A DNA stretch of 25,998 bases from Gammaproteobacteria bacterium (lineage in GTDB: Bacteria; Pseudomonadota; Gammaproteobacteria; SZUA-229). The number at the start of each line of letters is the position of its first letter. Position 1 is the first letter of the stretch. The position numbers and the translations under genes were made by a program. The stretch lies in NCBI GenBank assembly GCA_016764035.1, contig JAESSQ010000143.1, positions 1 to 25,998 of the forward strand, written 5' to 3'. Of the stretch, positions 13,514 through 21,626 are shown one piece after another. The notes under the pieces are model-generated. The model saw nothing but the letters and a program-made list of their open reading frames with translations. It searched no databases and was not told the DNA's origin.

Positions 13514-15160
13514 CTAATCTACACGTCTAGACTTATAATCATTAATTAGCCCGTTCGTGGAGCTGTCATGACTCGTAATTTCTTCGTCGAACATTAATTC
13601 GGGAAGTATCTTACGTGCAAGTTGTTTGCCGAGCTCAACGCCCCACTGGTCAAATGCATTGAGGTTCCAAACTACGCTTTGAACATAAATCTTATGTTCA
13701 TACATGGCAGTCAATGCACCTAATGTTTCAGGAAGTAGTTTTTGAAACAGGATTGAATTGGAGGGTCGGTTACCTGGAAAGACCTTATGTGGTAACAGTG
13801 CTTCTAATTCATCACCACTCATACCTTCAGCTTTCAACTCATCATGTACTTTAGTTTTGCTCTTGCCGAGCATTAGCGCCTCAGTTTGCGCGAAAAAATT
13901 AGACAGCAAAAGTGTATGATGCTGCCCTATCGGATTCTTGGTTTCAACCGGTGCAAGGAAATCGGTGGTTACCAATTTTGTACCTTGATGAATGAGTTGG
14001 TAGAAGGCATGTTGGCCATTAGTGCCAGGTTCGCCCCAGATAATAGGCCCGGTCGAATAATCGACTGCTTCACCATCACGGCTAACTTGTTTACCATTAC
14101 TCTCCATATCGCCTTGTTGAAAATAAGCAGAAAAACGATGCATGTACTGATCGTAGGGTAGTATTGCGTGGGAATCTGCGTCAAAGAAATTGTTGTACCA
14201 GACGCCGAGCATGGCAAGGATGACCGGCATATTTTCTTCGAAGGGCGTGGTGCGGAAATGTTCGTCCATATCATGGGCGCCATCAAGTAGCTTCTCAAAA
14301 TTATTCATGCCGACATACAATGCAATGGAAAGCCCAACCGCGCCCCACAATGAATAACGTCCACCGACCCAGTCCCAGAACTCAAACATATGCTCGGTGT
14401 CGATACCAAAGTTTTCTACTAATCTAGCATTGGTAGAGACCGCGACAAAATGTTTTGATACGGCAGATTTGGTGCCACCACGGGTTAAAAACCAGTCACG
14501 TGCAGTCTTGGCGTTAGCCAACGTTTCCTGCGTGGTAAATGTTTTTGAGGCTATAACAAACAGAGTAGATTCTCGAGATAGACCTTTTAATGTCTCGACA
14601 ATTTGTGTGCCATCAACATTGGATACAAAATGGATATTGAGACCTTCCTGTGCAAAAGGTTTTAAGGCGTCACAAACCATTACAGGTCCGAGGTCAGAAC
14701 CGCCGATACCGATATTAACAATGTCTGTAATGCGTTTTCCGGTACAGCCTAACCACTCTCCGCTGCGAACTTTATTGGTGAAGTCACGCATTCGTTCTAA
14801 CACATTATTGATACCAGGCATCACATCCTCTCCGTCCACCATGATGGGTCGGTTGGATCGGTTGCGCAGCGCAATATGTAATACAGCTCGATCTTCTGTA
14901 TTATTGATTTTTTCACCAGAAAACATATTCTCGATGGCCGTTTTCAGGTTAACTTCCTTAGCAAGATCGATAAGTAGTTTTCTGGTTTCTTCGGTGATTC
15001 GGTTTTTGGAATAGTCCAGTAAGATACCTTTAAAGCGAAGGGAAAATTTGTTAAAGCGTTCACTGTCCTGTTGAAAAAGATCACGCATGTGTGTGTCTGC
15101 GTTTTCCTGATAATGTGATTCTAATGCTTTCCATGCTGGTAATTGTGTCAATGTGGACAT
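13514..15160 (-). CDS. pgi: Glucose-6-phosphate isomerase
   Basis: A 548-residue cytosolic enzyme interconverting glucose-6-phosphate and fructose-6-phosphate, joining gluconeogenesis to glycogen and pentose phosphate metabolism encoded next to it. Family signatures are VNIGIGGSDLGPVMV, FVSNVDGTQI, IASKTFTTQETLANA, FEFWDWVGGRYSLWGAVGLSIAL, and GEPGTNGQHAFYQLIHQGT, holding the catalytic Glu and His regions; the catalytic-Lys region is VELGKQLARK near the C-terminus. The length equals E. coli Pgi (549). I chose the ATG at 15160, with AAGGG upstream and an MSTLTQLPAW start; the frame stays open to an earlier codon at 15220, but the extra 20 residues are unlike the family. Convergent with the CxCP gene and divergent from glgA. 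Confidence 0.98.
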   Translation of the reverse strand: MSTLTQLPAWKALESHYQENADTHMRDLFQQDSERFNKFSLRFKGILLDYSKNRITEETRKLLIDLAKEVNLKTAIENMFSGEKINNTEDRAVLHIALRNRSNRPIMVDGEDVMPGINNVLERMRDFTNKVRSGEWLGCTGKRITDIVNIGIGGSDLGPVMVCDALKPFAQEGLNIHFVSNVDGTQIVETLKGLSRESTLFVIASKTFTTQETLANAKTARDWFLTRGGTKSAVSKHFVAVSTNARLVENFGIDTEHMFEFWDWVGGRYSLWGAVGLSIALYVGMNNFEKLLDGAHDMDEHFRTTPFEENMPVILAMLGVWYNNFFDADSHAILPYDQYMHRFSAYFQQGDMESNGKQVSRDGEAVDYSTGPIIWGEPGTNGQHAFYQLIHQGTKLVTTDFLAPVETKNPIGQHHTLLLSNFFAQTEALMLGKSKTKVHDELKAEGMSGDELEALLPHKVFPGNRPSNSILFQKLLPETLGALTAMYEHKIYVQSVVWNLNAFDQWGVELGKQLARKILPELMFDEEITSHDSSTNGLINDYKSRRVD

Positions 15161-15206
15161 TTGAATACCCTTTAATTTACATTGAAAAAATGAATGGTGT
15201 AATATC

Positions 15207-15218
15207 GCAAATATTTGC
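15207..15218. promoter_or_regulatory. Palindrome in the pgi-glgA divergent intergenic region
   Basis: Perfect 12-bp palindrome GCAAATATTTGC in the 121-bp gap between the divergent pgi and glgA starts. It could be an operator shared by both genes; no regulator is assigned. Promoter boxes in this gap were not clear (TTGCAC at 15215 and CATATT at 15240 have a poor 19-nt spacing). Confidence 0.3.
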
Positions 15219-15281
15219 ACAAAATTCTAGTGTGCTGGGCATATTTTTACGAATTATTATGAATAATCAGGAAGGTTTTTA

Positions 15282-16736
15282 ATGGCAAAACTTAGCATTG
15301 TATTTATAGCTTCTGAGGCAGCTCCATTAGCAAAGACGGGTGGCCTGGCGGATGTTGTTGGTTCACTTCCACATGCATTAAAAAAACTGGGACATCGGGT
15401 AACGGTCATCATGCCTTTTTATCGCCAACAAATAAGTGATGCGGGTATTGAAACCCGAAGCATGAAGTTAGAAGTCGAGATGTGGGCAGATGGACAACAG
15501 CGACATTGCCCACTGCACAAAACAACAGTTGATGGTCTGGATTTTATTCTTATCGAACAGGATGATCTCTATGCGCGTGATGGCATTTACGGACCGCCAG
15601 GAGGTGCTTACGAAGATAATTTATTGCGTTTTTTATTATTTGACCGTGTCGCGCTGGAAGCAGCTGCATTACTTCCTGGAAACACCGATATCATTCATTG
15701 TCATGACTGGCAGACGGGTATGATTCCGTTGTTGTTAAAAACCCAATACTATCATCATGCAAAAATCGCACAGGCGCGAACGGTTTATACCATTCACAAC
15801 CTGGCTTACCAGGGGGTTTTTCCTGCTGACTGGATTCATCGCCTCGGCATTCCTTCGCATCATTTCAATGCTGAAGGTTTTGAATTTCACGATCAAATCA
15901 ATTGCATGAAAGCTGCCATCGAATCTTGTGACGCTATTACCACAGTTAGTCCTTCCTATGCACAAGAGATACTGACGCCTGAATATGGCAGTGCTCTGGA
16001 AGGCTTTCTTGGTAACCATGCCGCTAAACTCAGTGGCATAGTGAACGGTCTCGATATCGATGACTGGGATCCACTTACTGACAGTAATATTGTAGAAAAT
16101 TATGGCCCTGGAAAAATAGCCGGAAAAAAACAATGCAAAAAAGACTTACAAGAACGATGCGGTTTCGAGGTGTCAGCCAAAATACCTATGTTGACAATTA
16201 TTTCCCGATTGGCTGAGCAAAAAGGCATCGATTTATTAATCGCCAACATCGAAGCATGGATGAAGCGCGGCTATCAATTAGTGGTGCTTGGTTCTGGTGA
16301 TGCAAAAGACGAAGAACAACTTCAGCAGCTGGTTCTAAAACATCCGAAGCAGTTGTTTTTTTATAAGGGATTCAATGAAGGGCTTGCTAGAAAAATCTAC
16401 GCAGGCGGAGATATTTTTCTTATGCCGTCACGATTTGAGCCCTGCGGTCTTGGTCAATTAATGGCTATGCGATACGGTACTGTTCCTGTTGTGCGTGCCA
16501 CAGGTGGATTACGCGATACCGTTACGGATTACAACGATTCTAAAACGGAAGCGACAGGTATTCACTTTACAGAAGCGACAGCTGCAGCTTTTGATCTGGC
16601 CGTCGAGCAGGCCGTTGAGTTATTTCATAAGCCGAGCGTGTGGTCTCATATTCGCACGCATGCGTTAAAACGTGATTCATCATGGGACGCTTCAGCTAAA
16701 GAGTATTCGCAGTTGTACGAGAGTTTGTTGTCGTAA
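15282..16736 (+). CDS. glgA: Glycogen synthase (ADP-glucose, GT5 family)
   Basis: A 484-residue bacterial glycogen synthase that adds glucose from ADP-glucose to the growing alpha-1,4-glucan. The N-terminal nucleotide-sugar motif KTGGLADVVG has Lys18; HDWQTGMIPLLLKT and YTIHNLAYQGVFP are typical of the family, and the C-terminal domain has the retaining-GT motif MPSRFEPCGLGQLMAMRYGTVPVVRATGGLRDTV with its Glu. The length is that of the E. coli type (477). AGGAAGG precedes the ATG. The stop shares one base with the glk start (TAATG), so the two form an operon. The ADP-glucose-making gene glgC is not in the window. Confidence 0.98.
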   Translation: MAKLSIVFIASEAAPLAKTGGLADVVGSLPHALKKLGHRVTVIMPFYRQQISDAGIETRSMKLEVEMWADGQQRHCPLHKTTVDGLDFILIEQDDLYARDGIYGPPGGAYEDNLLRFLLFDRVALEAAALLPGNTDIIHCHDWQTGMIPLLLKTQYYHHAKIAQARTVYTIHNLAYQGVFPADWIHRLGIPSHHFNAEGFEFHDQINCMKAAIESCDAITTVSPSYAQEILTPEYGSALEGFLGNHAAKLSGIVNGLDIDDWDPLTDSNIVENYGPGKIAGKKQCKKDLQERCGFEVSAKIPMLTIISRLAEQKGIDLLIANIEAWMKRGYQLVVLGSGDAKDEEQLQQLVLKHPKQLFFYKGFNEGLARKIYAGGDIFLMPSRFEPCGLGQLMAMRYGTVPVVRATGGLRDTVTDYNDSKTEATGIHFTEATAAAFDLAVEQAVELFHKPSVWSHIRTHALKRDSSWDASAKEYSQLYESLLS

Positions 16737-17653
16737 TGAATCACGTTCTTGCTGCAGATATAGGTGGCACAAATATTCGAGCAACAGTGGTAACTGAACA
16801 GGGCGAGTTGCAACAGCAATTGCGTTCACAAATAGACCTAGGTGATAGAAAGCTAACTGAAGATGCCTTGATTGAACGACTGGCTACATTTTTTTCGGGC
16901 ATATTAAATGATAAGCCTGATATAAAAGCTGTCGGTATAGGTTTTCCAGGTTTTTTTATTGGTGATACAGGTGTGTTAGTGGCTTCGCCTAATTTACCAA
17001 ATTTACACCATGTGGCATTGGCTGAAAAACTTAGTCATGAGCTGAACGTAGCTGTGCATATTCAAAATGATGCGTTGTGTGCTGCCATTGGCGAACAGAC
17101 ATATGGCGCCGGCAAAGGTGTGAGAAATCTATTGCACGTTACCCTGGGAACCGGTGTTGGTGGTGGTCTGATATTAGATGACGTACCCTATACAGGTGAA
17201 GGTGGTATGGCGATGGAACTAGGTCACCTTCGCGTGGCATACGACAATGCTGCACGTGTTTGCGGCTGTGGTGGCAGTGGTTGTGTCGAGGCGTATGCAT
17301 CAGCGACAGCCATTTCCGCACGCTATGCAGAAGTTACGGGAGCCCAGCTTGATACCAGGCAGATATATGAGCGTGCCCATCACAACCAGCGCGATGCCAT
17401 AAATATAATCGAGAGTGCAGGGCATTATCTCGGTATCGCTATCGCCCAGAGCATCAAATTACTTGATATTAAAACGGTAACCATCAGTGGTGGATTGACG
17501 GGAGCCTGGCTATTATTGTACCCCGCAATAATGACCTCGCTCGACGCTGAATTAATACCGCCACTGAAAGGAAAAATAAAAGTACATCGTTCGATACTAG
17601 ATGACAATGCCGGTATTTTTGGTGCAGCTGCAATAGCTCGCGTTAAACAATAA
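16736..17653 (+). CDS. glk: ROK-family glucokinase
   Basis: A 305-residue ROK-family sugar kinase. The N-terminal phosphate-binding loop is ADIGGTNIRATVV; the mid-region has VGIGFPGFF, NDALCAAIGE, the Asp of which is the likely catalytic base, and LHVTLGTGVGGGLILDD. The zinc-binding ROK signature is VCGCGGSGCVEAYAS, with the ELGH histidine upstream. The most likely reaction is ATP-dependent phosphorylation of glucose to glucose-6-phosphate, supported by its coupling to glgA and its position next to G6P-using enzymes. Another hexose (fructose, N-acetylglucosamine) cannot be excluded from sequence alone. No DNA-binding N-terminus, so not a ROK repressor. Confidence 0.88.
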   Translation: MNHVLAADIGGTNIRATVVTEQGELQQQLRSQIDLGDRKLTEDALIERLATFFSGILNDKPDIKAVGIGFPGFFIGDTGVLVASPNLPNLHHVALAEKLSHELNVAVHIQNDALCAAIGEQTYGAGKGVRNLLHVTLGTGVGGGLILDDVPYTGEGGMAMELGHLRVAYDNAARVCGCGGSGCVEAYASATAISARYAEVTGAQLDTRQIYERAHHNQRDAINIIESAGHYLGIAIAQSIKLLDIKTVTISGGLTGAWLLLYPAIMTSLDAELIPPLKGKIKVHRSILDDNAGIFGAAAIARVKQ

Positions 17654-17892
17654 GTAATGTAAACCTGCTGATTGCAGGCATTATTGAGAGCGCTTCATTT
17701 TTGATTGGCGACTAGAAAAAATTCTTTTAGTTACACGCCATCGTTGCTGTATCCCGTTGTAGATATAATATAGAATGCGCGCCAGCCTTCGTTGTTCACC
17801 TGTGTTGCGAGATTATGTTCGCTTAACGGGGAAATGACCTGGGTTTTTTTGTTTTAACTATTTTATGTAGGGTGTAGAACTTCCTTACAGCT
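17654..17892 (+). other. Intergenic region glk-gnd with weak terminator and possible promoter
   Basis: A short hairpin CCTGC-TGATT-GCAGG (17664-17678) just past glk is not followed at once by a T-run, so it is a weak terminator candidate. A perfect TATAAT stands at 17764-17769, without a convincing -35 box at 16-18 nt. No open reading frame with coding character is seen. The leader from this -10 box to gnd would be about 140 nt, long enough to fold. Confidence 0.35.
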
Positions 17893-17893
17893 G

Positions 17894-17910
17894 TGTTCTT
17901 AAGGAGAACA
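17894..17910 (+). promoter_or_regulatory. Small hairpin enclosing the gnd ribosome binding site
   Basis: TGTTCT (17894-17899) pairs with AGAACA (17905-17910) around TAAGG; the AAGGAGA that serves as ribosome binding site for gnd lies in the loop and 3' arm. The stem is only 6 bp, so any effect on translation is speculative. Confidence 0.3.
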
Positions 17911-17914
17911 TTTT

Positions 17915-18859
17915 ATGAAATTAGCAATGATTGGTTTGGGCCGGATGGGCGGTAACATGGTAAAGAGGTTGGCACAGGGTGAACACGATGTTGTCGCCTA
18001 TGATGTTGATGCAGCTCCCGGCAAAGCCCTGGCTGACGAATTTAGTTCAGTAACAGCGGCATCGGACCTGGCGGATGTTATCGCCAAGCTGGAAACGCCG
18101 CGCGTAATTTGGGTGATGGTTCCGCATCAGTATGTAGATGCCACGATAACCTCACTTCTGCAAGCTGGTGTTGATGCTGGTGACCTTATTATTGATGGCG
18201 GCAACTCTAATTACAAAGACGGGCAGCGTCGTGGAATCGAGCTTGACGATAAAGGTGTGTTGTTTGCAGACTGTGGAACCTCTGGAGGCGTTTGGGGTTT
18301 AGCCAACGGTTATTCGTTGATGATTGGTGGTGAGCAAGCAGCGATCGATTTGATTGCCCCTGCGTTGACGACACTAGCATCAAATGACGGCAAAGGCTGG
18401 GGTCGTATGGGCCCCGTTGGTTCAGGTCATTTTGTCAAAATGGTACATAACGGTATCGAATACGGCATGATGCAGGCCTTTGCTGAAGGTTACGAAATGA
18501 TGCAGGCAAAAGAAGAATTCAATCTTGATTTGCATCAGATTTCACGTGTCTGGCAGCATGGCTCGGTGGTTAGCTCCTGGTTGCTCGATTTAACCGGTGA
18601 CGCCTTAGAACAAAATGCCGATCTTTCTACCTTGTCGGACTGGATGGACGATTCCGGTGAAGGTCGTTGGACGGTGAAAGAATCTATCGACCTGGGTGTG
18701 CCAACACCGGTGTTAACACTGGCATTGCAGATGCGTTTTCGTAGTCGTCAGAAAGATGCCTTTGCTGGCAAAATCGTCAATGCACAACGTGCTGGTTTTG
18801 GTGGTCATGCCATTAAGCCTGCGGAAAGTGATAGCGATAAAAACAAGGAAGACGTCTAA
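17915..18859 (+). CDS. gnd: 6-phosphogluconate dehydrogenase, decarboxylating, short form
   Basis: A 314-residue member of the short 6PGDH group (about 300 residues), not the 470-residue E. coli Gnd. It oxidises and decarboxylates 6-phosphogluconate to ribulose-5-phosphate. The Rossmann motif is MIGLGRMGGNM (Gly7, 9, 12), and the second strand ends in VVAYDVD with Asp30, an acidic residue that usually selects NAD+ rather than NADP+; coenzyme preference is inferred. IDGGNSNYKD, ADCGTSGGVWG and HNGIEYGMMQAFAEGYEMM hold the substrate site and catalytic Lys/Glu region. The C-terminal all-helical domain is short. AAGGAGA is at good distance from the ATG. The TAATG overlap with zwf makes gnd-zwf-pgl one coupled operon. 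Confidence 0.95.
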   Translation: MKLAMIGLGRMGGNMVKRLAQGEHDVVAYDVDAAPGKALADEFSSVTAASDLADVIAKLETPRVIWVMVPHQYVDATITSLLQAGVDAGDLIIDGGNSNYKDGQRRGIELDDKGVLFADCGTSGGVWGLANGYSLMIGGEQAAIDLIAPALTTLASNDGKGWGRMGPVGSGHFVKMVHNGIEYGMMQAFAEGYEMMQAKEEFNLDLHQISRVWQHGSVVSSWLLDLTGDALEQNADLSTLSDWMDDSGEGRWTVKESIDLGVPTPVLTLALQMRFRSRQKDAFAGKIVNAQRAGFGGHAIKPAESDSDKNKEDV

Positions 18860-20397
18860 TGTCAGAGAAAAAAACATACGAAGGAAAATTTGCTTCTATC
18901 ATTGGTAGTGAGCAGGCCGAGCCAGCCAACATAGTAATATTTGGTGCCACAGGTGACCTGACTAAACGAAAATTATTGCCCGCTTTGGCGCATATGCATC
19001 GTTGGAATTTACTCGGGCCACATTCACGTATTATTGCCGCTGTGCGCGATAAAAAATGGACAAAGTCGAAATGGGTAAGTTATGTGCACGATCAATTGTT
19101 GCACTACTTTCCAGACGCCATCCTCAACCCGCGTTCATGGCAGCGTATTGCTGCCAAGCTGGAATTGGTAACCGGTGACCTGACAGATCCGGATATGTAT
19201 AAGCAGCTTGCAGCAACCTTGCGCGAGATGGACGGTAAGAAAAATGCATTGTTTTATTTAGCCATTCCTCCCGAGTGGTATGAGTGTGTTGCCAAAAACT
19301 TAAAACAGGCAGGTCTGGCTGATGAGTCAGAAGGCTTTCGTCGTATCGTTGTAGAAAAACCCTTTGGTATGGATTTAACCAGTGCGCAGGAACTTAATCA
19401 AACCTTGCAGTGCTACTTTAATGAGTCTCAGATCTATCGAATAGATCATTACCTGGGTAAAGAGTCTGTGCAGAACCTCATGGTTTTTCGTTTTGCCAAT
19501 TCAGTGTTAGAGCCTCTATGGAATCGTAATTATATTGATCATGTGCAAATTTCAGTGTCCGAATCGCTTGGTATTGGTTACCGTGCGGGCTATTACGAAA
19601 CTTCAGGCGCACTTAAAGATATGATTCAAAGTCACCTGCTTCAGGTAATGGCGCTGGTCGCCATGGAAGCGCCGCTTTCACTGGGTGCAAATGATGTGCG
19701 TGATGAAAAATTAAAAGTATTACGTGCCGTACGTCGAATTGATGCGGATAAGGTGGATGATATTGCTGTGCGTGCACAGTATTCCGAAGGTAAGGCCGAT
19801 GGTGTAGACCTACCTGCTTACCGCGATGAAGAAGGCGTGGCTTTTGATTCGACCACGGAAACGTTCGCCGCCGTAAAGTTTTATATTGATAATTGGCGCT
19901 GGCAGGATGTGCCATTTTTACTGCGCACAGGTAAGGCTTTGCCGGAACGTGTTTCAGAAATTTGTATCCGTTTTAAAGCGCCACCACAAACATTGTTTGA
20001 TTTAAATGAAGGCAATGTGCGCAACAATGAATTGATTTTTCGTCTGCAACCCGATGAAGGTATGTTGCTGTCGATGACAGCAAAACAACCTGGCCTTTCC
20101 ACCGATTTACGTGGCGTCAACCTTGATGCTAATTATGGCATGGTGGGTTCAGGTATGCCGGATGCTTACGAAACACTGTTTCATGATGTGCTGCTAGGTG
20201 AAGCAGGCCTGTTTTCACGTGCAGACGAAGTGGAAGAGTCATGGCAGATTGTGGCGCCGATTATGACGGCATGGTCGAAAAAAGAAGACATTTCTACTTA
20301 CCCAGCAGGCAGTTTTGACGTGCCGGGTATGGATGACCTGATGAGCGATTGCGAAGGTGGCTGGCGGACGTTGTCAACGAAAGAACGTGATGTCTAA
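18859..20397 (+). CDS. zwf: Glucose-6-phosphate 1-dehydrogenase
   Basis: A 512-residue enzyme catalysing the first step of the oxidative pentose phosphate pathway, glucose-6-phosphate to 6-phosphogluconolactone with reduction of NADP+ or NAD+. The N-terminal dinucleotide fold is VIFGATGDLTKRKLLPALAHM. The active-site signature RIDHYLGKE is intact, with the conserved VEKPFG before it. Other typical segments are ALKDMIQSHLLQVMALVAMEAP, WRWQDVPFLLRTGKALPER and QPDEGMLLSMTAKQPG. Its 3' end overlaps pgl by 8 bp and its 5' end overlaps gnd by 1 bp. Slightly longer than E. coli Zwf (491), mostly at the termini. Confidence 0.98.
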   Translation: MSEKKTYEGKFASIIGSEQAEPANIVIFGATGDLTKRKLLPALAHMHRWNLLGPHSRIIAAVRDKKWTKSKWVSYVHDQLLHYFPDAILNPRSWQRIAAKLELVTGDLTDPDMYKQLAATLREMDGKKNALFYLAIPPEWYECVAKNLKQAGLADESEGFRRIVVEKPFGMDLTSAQELNQTLQCYFNESQIYRIDHYLGKESVQNLMVFRFANSVLEPLWNRNYIDHVQISVSESLGIGYRAGYYETSGALKDMIQSHLLQVMALVAMEAPLSLGANDVRDEKLKVLRAVRRIDADKVDDIAVRAQYSEGKADGVDLPAYRDEEGVAFDSTTETFAAVKFYIDNWRWQDVPFLLRTGKALPERVSEICIRFKAPPQTLFDLNEGNVRNNELIFRLQPDEGMLLSMTAKQPGLSTDLRGVNLDANYGMVGSGMPDAYETLFHDVLLGEAGLFSRADEVEESWQIVAPIMTAWSKKEDISTYPAGSFDVPGMDDLMSDCEGGWRTLSTKERDV

Positions 20398-21085
20398 GCG
20401 CATGATAATAAAATCGAATCTTGAATTATTCGCTGATGCAGAAATACTCGCTAGAACCGTGGTCGAAGGTATTAAAGAGGCTTGCGCGTTGGCAATTAAA
20501 GCACGTGGCGTATTTCATCTAGCGCTGGCAGGCGGTACCACACCAAAACGATGTTATGCATTGTTGGCCAACGAAAACCTGCCATGGGACAAGCTGCATA
20601 TTTATTTTGGTGATGAACGTTGCCTTGCTGTGGATGATGCAGAGCGCAATGATTTTATGGCAAAAACTGTCTGGTTGAATCAGGTTTCAATACCTGGTCA
20701 TCAGGTTCATTCTATGCCTGCAGAACTTGGCCCCGATAAAGGTGCGCAACAATACACGACATTGTTAGCGCAAGCACCGCAACTTGATCTGGTTTTGCTA
20801 GGCTTGGGTGAAGACGGTCATACCGCAAGTTTGTTTCCGAATAACCCTGCATTACAGGATAAACGAACGGCTGTACCTGTGTTTGATTCGCCCAAGCCAC
20901 CATCGGAACGTATCTCGATGGGTAAGCATTACATTAATGCTGCACGTGAAAAATGGTTTATTGTTTCCGGCTCAGGTAAGCGTGATGCTATGGCGCAGAT
21001 GATTAACGGTGCGCCATTACCAGCGACATTGATTACTGATGCTCGTTGGTTGGTAGAAGAAGCGTCTATGCCTGAAGATGAATAA
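20390..21085 (+). CDS. pgl: 6-phosphogluconolactonase
   Basis: A 231-residue protein of the DevB/SOL-type 6-phosphogluconolactonase family, hydrolysing the lactone made by Zwf to 6-phosphogluconate. Motifs: LALAGGTTPKRCYALL near the N-terminus (phosphosugar binding), WDKLHIYFGDERCLAVDDAERND and LVLLGLGEDGHTASLFPNNPAL, where the acidic residues and His of GLGEDGHTASLFP are family hallmarks. The start at 20390 overlaps the zwf stop by 8 bp with AAAGAA upstream; an ATG at 20402 would lose four residues, and the earlier codon at 20357 lies well inside zwf. It completes gnd-zwf-pgl. Confidence 0.96.
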   Translation: MSKRMIIKSNLELFADAEILARTVVEGIKEACALAIKARGVFHLALAGGTTPKRCYALLANENLPWDKLHIYFGDERCLAVDDAERNDFMAKTVWLNQVSIPGHQVHSMPAELGPDKGAQQYTTLLAQAPQLDLVLLGLGEDGHTASLFPNNPALQDKRTAVPVFDSPKPPSERISMGKHYINAAREKWFIVSGSGKRDAMAQMINGAPLPATLITDARWLVEEASMPEDE

Positions 21086-21131
21086 ATGCTTGCGCGTATC
21101 GTTGATGTTTTAGTTTTAGCTTGGATATGTG

Positions 21132-21160
21132 TTGAAAGTCGACAGAGTATCCTTTAGTAT
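21132..21160 (+). promoter_or_regulatory. Predicted sigma-70 promoter of the SAP-like small gene
   Basis: TTGAAA (21132-21137), exactly 17 nt, TAGTAT (21155-21160): 5/6 and 4/6 consensus matches. The transcript would start near 21167 and have a leader of about 55 nt, beginning with a small GC-rich hairpin (GCGGC-TTTTC-GCCG region, 21163-21176). Confidence 0.55.
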
Positions 21161-21221
21161 ACGCGGCTTTTCGCCGTAGCCATTCAGGGCGAGTCTTATT
21201 ATATTTAGAGGAAGTAAGTGC

Positions 21222-21515
21222 ATGAACATGACAAAAATTCGCAATATCGCAGTGCAGCAAGGTGTTGATTATGAGCATATGAATAAACAGGACCTTGTGC
21301 GTGCAATTCAGCGTAGTGAGAATAATTGGGATTGTTTTGCAACCGCTTACAATAACGAATGTAATCAGGTCGATTGTTGTTGGAGTCAGGACTGTTTTAC
21401 GATGACAGCAAAGTCCTCAATAAAACGTAATGTTTCTATATGCAATGCTTTATTCAATGAGTTCTGGGAAAAAGTGACGGTTAATGTGAAAACTGTTTTT
21501 AGCAAAAAAGCTTAA
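21222..21515 (+). CDS. SAP-like, cysteine-rich small protein
   Basis: A 97-residue basic protein. Residues 4-35 (TKIRNIAVQQGVDYEHMNKQDLVRAIQRSEN) form the helix-turn-helix pattern of SAP/Rho-N-like nucleic-acid-binding modules, in which a short helix, a Met/Lys turn and a DLVRAIQ helix are typical. A cysteine cluster follows at 38, 47, 52, 53 and 58 (WDCF, NEC, DCCW, QDC), which could bind zinc or another metal. From memory, similar short proteins joining a SAP-like segment to a DCF...CxxxxCxWxxxC cluster occur in other proteobacteria as uncharacterised proteins. The tail (60-97) has no clear feature. GAGGAAG is 7 nt from the ATG, with its own promoter and terminator, so it is a real monocistronic gene. 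DNA or RNA binding is inferred. Confidence 0.8.
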   Translation: MNMTKIRNIAVQQGVDYEHMNKQDLVRAIQRSENNWDCFATAYNNECNQVDCCWSQDCFTMTAKSSIKRNVSICNALFNEFWEKVTVNVKTVFSKKA

Positions 21516-21562
21516 GACGTATGGCTTAAAGCAGCATTATTCATGCCGCGTTATTTAAGTGC

Positions 21563-21604
21563 AAAAAAACCGCCTGATGTTACTAAACGTCAGGCGGTTT
21601 TTTT
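21563..21604. terminator. Bidirectional rho-independent terminator
   Basis: CCGCCTGA (21570-21577) pairs with TCAGGCGG (21590-21597), extended inside by further pairs, with seven A before and seven T after. It lies between the convergent SAP-like gene and glgP and should stop transcription from both sides. Confidence 0.95.
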
Positions 21605-21626
21605 GGTGTTAGCTATTTGAAACCAG

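Noticed and set aside
13969..14298. Open frames inside pgi in other frames on both strands (for example 13969-14298 minus and 14397-15014 plus)
   Set aside because: They overlap a full-length, motif-complete pgi, lack ribosome binding sites and have no recognisable domain; they are shadows of the real frame.
15161..15220. 20-residue N-terminal extension of pgi
   Set aside because: The ATG at 15160 has a ribosome site (AAGGG) and the usual Pgi start and length; the extension crosses the intergenic promoter region.
17654..17914. Small RNA or riboswitch in the glk-gnd gap
   Set aside because: There is a good -10 box and some hairpins, but no recognisable aptamer core or terminator-bounded RNA; evidence is too thin to call.
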